From contig CALFSF010000461.1 in the NCBI GenBank assembly GCA_937917025.1, positions 1 to 8,133 on the forward strand: a stretch of 8,133 bases of DNA, written 5' to 3'. The notes beneath the pieces are model-generated. The model saw nothing but the letters and a program-made list of their open reading frames with translations, made no database searches and was not told where the DNA came from. This document shows positions 7,646 to 8,133 of this stretch, piece after piece. The stretch comes from an uncultured Paraburkholderia sp. (GTDB lineage Bacteria; Pseudomonadota; Gammaproteobacteria; Burkholderiales; Burkholderiaceae). The translations under genes were made by a program, and so were the position numbers. Every line of letters begins with the position of its first letter. The stretch's first letter is position 1.

Positions 7646-7968
7646 ATGACTCCTTCGACTCAGGATGACCGCGTCGTTCAGCTTGCCGATCTGTTCCGGC
7701 TGCTTGGCGATCCGACGCGTCTGCGCATCGTGCTGGCCTGCGTGGAAGGGCGGCGCGCCGTGGGTGCGATCGCCGGACTGCTGGGCCTGTCGCCTTCGCT
7801 GGTGAGCCATCACCTGCGCCTGCTGCGCGCGGCGCGCATCGTGCGCGCGGAGCGGCAGGGCAAGCAGGTGTTCTATCTGGCGGCCGACCTGCATATCAGC
7901 GCGATGCTCGCGGGCATGCTCGAACACGTGGCCGAACCGGTTGCGGAATTTTCCATGGATCAAGAATC

Positions 7969-7972
<4 letters not shown>
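7646..7972 (+). CDS. ArsR/SmtB-family metal-responsive repressor with alpha-5 zinc-type site
   Basis: 108 residues, typical for the family; a winged-helix dimer that leaves DNA when metal binds. LADLFRLLGDPTRLRIVLAC (13-32) is the hallmark opening. AIAGLLGLSPSLVSHHLRLLRAARIV (41-66) is the helix-turn-helix, and ERQGKQVFYLAA (69-80) the wing. The C-terminal helix has D81-L-H83, ten residues, H94-V-A-E97, which exactly fits the D-x-H-x10-H-x2-E alpha-5 site of SmtB. The Cys-rich alpha-3 site (ELCVCDL) is absent, and the only cysteine is residue 32. Zn(II), or possibly Co(II)/Ni(II), is therefore the likely inducer, rather than arsenite. The ATG at 7646 is preferred over the in-frame ATG at 7625 because the latter lies inside the operator; neither has a good Shine-Dalgarno. 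The stop overlaps the next start (ATGA), indicating an operon with the truncated downstream gene. Confidence 0.93.

Positions 7973-8133
<161 letters not shown>

Noticed and set aside
7520..7963. Extension of the TPR gene on the minus strand to 7963, giving 763 residues
   Set aside because: It would run antisense through the promoter and the whole ArsR-family gene, which is a clear gene. The added residues have no TPR pattern; repeat 1 begins at about 7510.

Overview
The window is GC-rich DNA that reads as a chromosomal piece of a beta-proteobacterium of the Burkholderiaceae, most likely the Burkholderia/Paraburkholderia/Caballeronia group. The reasons are strong G/C preference at third codon positions, a DUF2968-type secreted protein, a class I amidotransferase with a long low-complexity N-terminus, and a large TPR protein with a glycosyltransferase-like tail. 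The genus is an inference from gene types and base composition. No rRNA, tRNA, insertion sequence, CRISPR array or phage gene was seen.

Layout, left to right. (1) The 3' part of a peptidase C26 / gamma-glutamyl-GABA hydrolase-like gene (+), entering the window inside a 9-bp tandem repeat and ending in a rho-independent terminator. (2) A secreted coiled-coil DUF2968-type protein (+, 1337-2056). (3) A convergent, unrecognised single-pass membrane protein (-, 2131-3204). (4) A GNAT acetyltransferase (-, 3438-3962). (5) Divergent from it, a CitA/TcuC-type citrate or tricarballylate:proton symporter (+, 4289-5587), with a 326-bp spacer holding a small dyad. (6) A convergent 615-residue protein of about ten TPRs plus a GT9-like domain (-, 5672-7519). 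(7) Divergent from it, an ArsR/SmtB-family repressor (+, 7646-7972) with a recognisable promoter and operator, overlapping by 4 bp the first 55 codons of a second gene cut by the window end inside a 6-bp tandem repeat.

Most genes look like independent single-gene units. Convergent pairs share hairpin terminators at about 2089-2117 and 5635-5668. The clearest functional unit is the right-hand one. The repressor has the complete alpha-5 metal-site pattern D-x-H-x10-H-x2-E of zinc sensors such as SmtB. Its -10 box overlaps an 11-2-11 inverted repeat resembling known SmtB/CzrA operators, and its stop codon overlaps the start of the next gene. That argues for a metal-responsive, autoregulated operon whose effector, probably an efflux transporter, lies mostly outside the window.

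The window starts and stops inside tandem repeats (9-bp and 6-bp units). This is what a draft contig broken at repeats looks like, so the terminal gene ends and repeat counts should be treated with caution. I found no clear sign of a wholly new system. The least explained items are the membrane protein at 2131-3204 and the truncated Ala-Ser-repeat protein at the right end.
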